NCBI GenBank assembly: GCA_021821225.1
Contig: JAKACR010000187.1
Span: 1-5,880, forward strand
Length of the DNA stretch: 5,880 nt
Source: Bacillota bacterium
Lineage (GTDB): Bacteria; Bacillota; Bacilli; Alicyclobacillales; SLC66
Direction: 5' to 3'
A program made the translations under genes and the position numbers. This document shows, one piece after another, positions 5,104-5,880 of this stretch (the stretch's first letter is position 1; every line of letters starts with the position of its first letter). Under the pieces are notes generated by a model. It saw only the letters and a list, made by a program, of their open reading frames with translations, was not told where the DNA came from and searched no databases.

Positions 5104-5880
5104 AGAGAAATTGTAAGTTTTAATATGCTGACATCATCAGTTCCTGACTCAACTTGCTTTGGTTTGTAGCAATTGGGAATATCTTCTTTCGTATTCCGCT
5201 GGTGACAGATACCCGATGGATGAGTGAATCCGTTCTCGGTTGTACCAGACCTCAATGTATTCGAAAATGCGTTTTATTGCCTGTTCCCGCGTCCTGAACT
5301 TTTCCAGGTAGATGAGCTCGCGCTTGAGGATGCTGTGAAACGACTCGATACACGCATTGTCATAGCAGTTCCCCTTGCGACTCATGCTGCCGACCATTCC
5401 ATACTCTCTCAGCTTGTCCTGGTAGTCATGAGAGGCGGTATTGGCTCCCTCGGTCCGAGTGATGCAGCACGGGCTCTGTGGGACGCCCTTGGCGTTCATA
5501 GGCCTGTTCCAGTGCACCTACGCACCACTCCTTTGTCATTCTTTCTCCCGCACGCCAACCCGCTATCTTACGGCTGTAAAGGTCCTCCACGCTGGCGAGA
5601 TAGACCCACCCCTCGTCCGTTGGAATGTAGGTGATGTCTGCCATATACACCTGGTTCGGCCGCTCGGCTGCAAACGTCTGGTCCAACACATTCTCCTGAA
5701 CAGGATAGTCGTGATTCGAATTGGTTGTCGCTTTGTACTTACGCACCGTGCGGCTTCTCAACTGATGTTCCCGCATGATATTGGCCACGGTCTTTTGTGC
5801 GACTCGCTCGCCCTCCTGGCGCAGGATTTGTGCGATTTTCGGGCTGCCATACAGACGACGGGACTTCACAAAGATCTGAT
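5070..5880 (-). mobile_element. IS3-family insertion sequence, 3' (orfB-side) part; continues past the right edge
   Basis: The DDE transposase on the - strand identifies an IS3-family element. The right end is placed by analogy: GTGGACAC (5088-5095) occurs about 19 nt inside the terminal TG of the E. coli IS3 end as I remember it, and here a TG lies exactly that far out, at 5070-5071. The other end, orfA and the target duplication are beyond the window, so the boundary is tentative. The stretch 5070-5150 is visibly richer in A/T than the core genes. Confidence 0.75.
5149..5880 (-). pseudogene. IS3-family transposase OrfB, frameshifted (5' end outside window)
   Basis: The reading frame enters from the right edge (...IFVKSRRLYGSPKI) and runs through an HTH-like N-terminal part, then the rve integrase core: first Asp in YMADITYIPT, second Asp in HHSDRGSQY. 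There the frame breaks into RLS-stop. The expected continuation ASHDYQDKLREYG is found in another frame and runs through the catalytic Glu in DNACIESFHS and the tail IHSSIGYLSPAEYE to TGA at 5149-5151. Deleting one base of the GG at 5437-5438 (+ strand) restores one continuous protein, so this is a single-base insertion between the second D and the E. As written, no full DDE protein can be made. IS3 frameshifting normally lies between orfA and orfB, not here, so decay or a sequencing error are the two explanations. Neither part alone should be active. Confidence 0.9.

Noticed and set aside
5224..5634. A 136-codon + strand frame within the IS
   Set aside because: Antisense to the clear transposase; no recognisable features.

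Overview
The window is ordinary bacterial core chromosome with a mobile element at its right end. The gene order mutS-mutL-(SAM methyltransferase)-miaA-hfq, a MutL carrying the endonuclease motif, GTG starts, AGGAG-type ribosome sites and high GC with a strong G/C third-position bias all fit a GC-rich Bacilli/Firmicutes chromosome. Alicyclobacillaceae or a relative is my best guess, inferred from gene order and protein style only. No genuinely new system is visible.

Layout. 1-460 is the C-terminal end of mutS. mutL follows after about 30 nt, and its stop codon overlaps the GTG of an RsmJ-like rRNA methyltransferase gene (2450-3298). After a 100-nt gap comes miaA (to 4338), then a 150-nt leader holding a 10-nt-phased AGGAC repeat, and hfq (4491-4742). 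All five genes are on the + strand. They could be read as one long unit, with a possible internal extended -10 promoter for hfq inside the end of miaA. A 150-nt spacer with a hairpin and an extended -10 promoter leads to tRNA-Thr(UGU) at 4893-4965, followed by a strong intrinsic terminator (4998-5031).

From about 5070 to the right edge lies the 3' part of an IS3-family insertion sequence on the - strand. Its transposase reading frame is broken by one extra base between the second D and the E of the DDE triad. The left IS end and orfA lie outside the window.

How the genes work together: MutS recognises mismatches and MutL nicks the strand. The methyltransferase and MiaA are RNA-modification enzymes (rRNA base and tRNA A37), and Hfq is an RNA-binding Sm-like hexamer. 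The unit therefore combines DNA mismatch repair with RNA modification and RNA chaperoning, as in the well-known mutL-miaA-hfq cluster. Points worth a second look are the 15-bp in-frame tandem repeat in the MutL linker, the alternative start codons of mutL, miaA and hfq, the purine-rich repeat before hfq, the inverted repeat across the presumed IS end, and the transposase frameshift.
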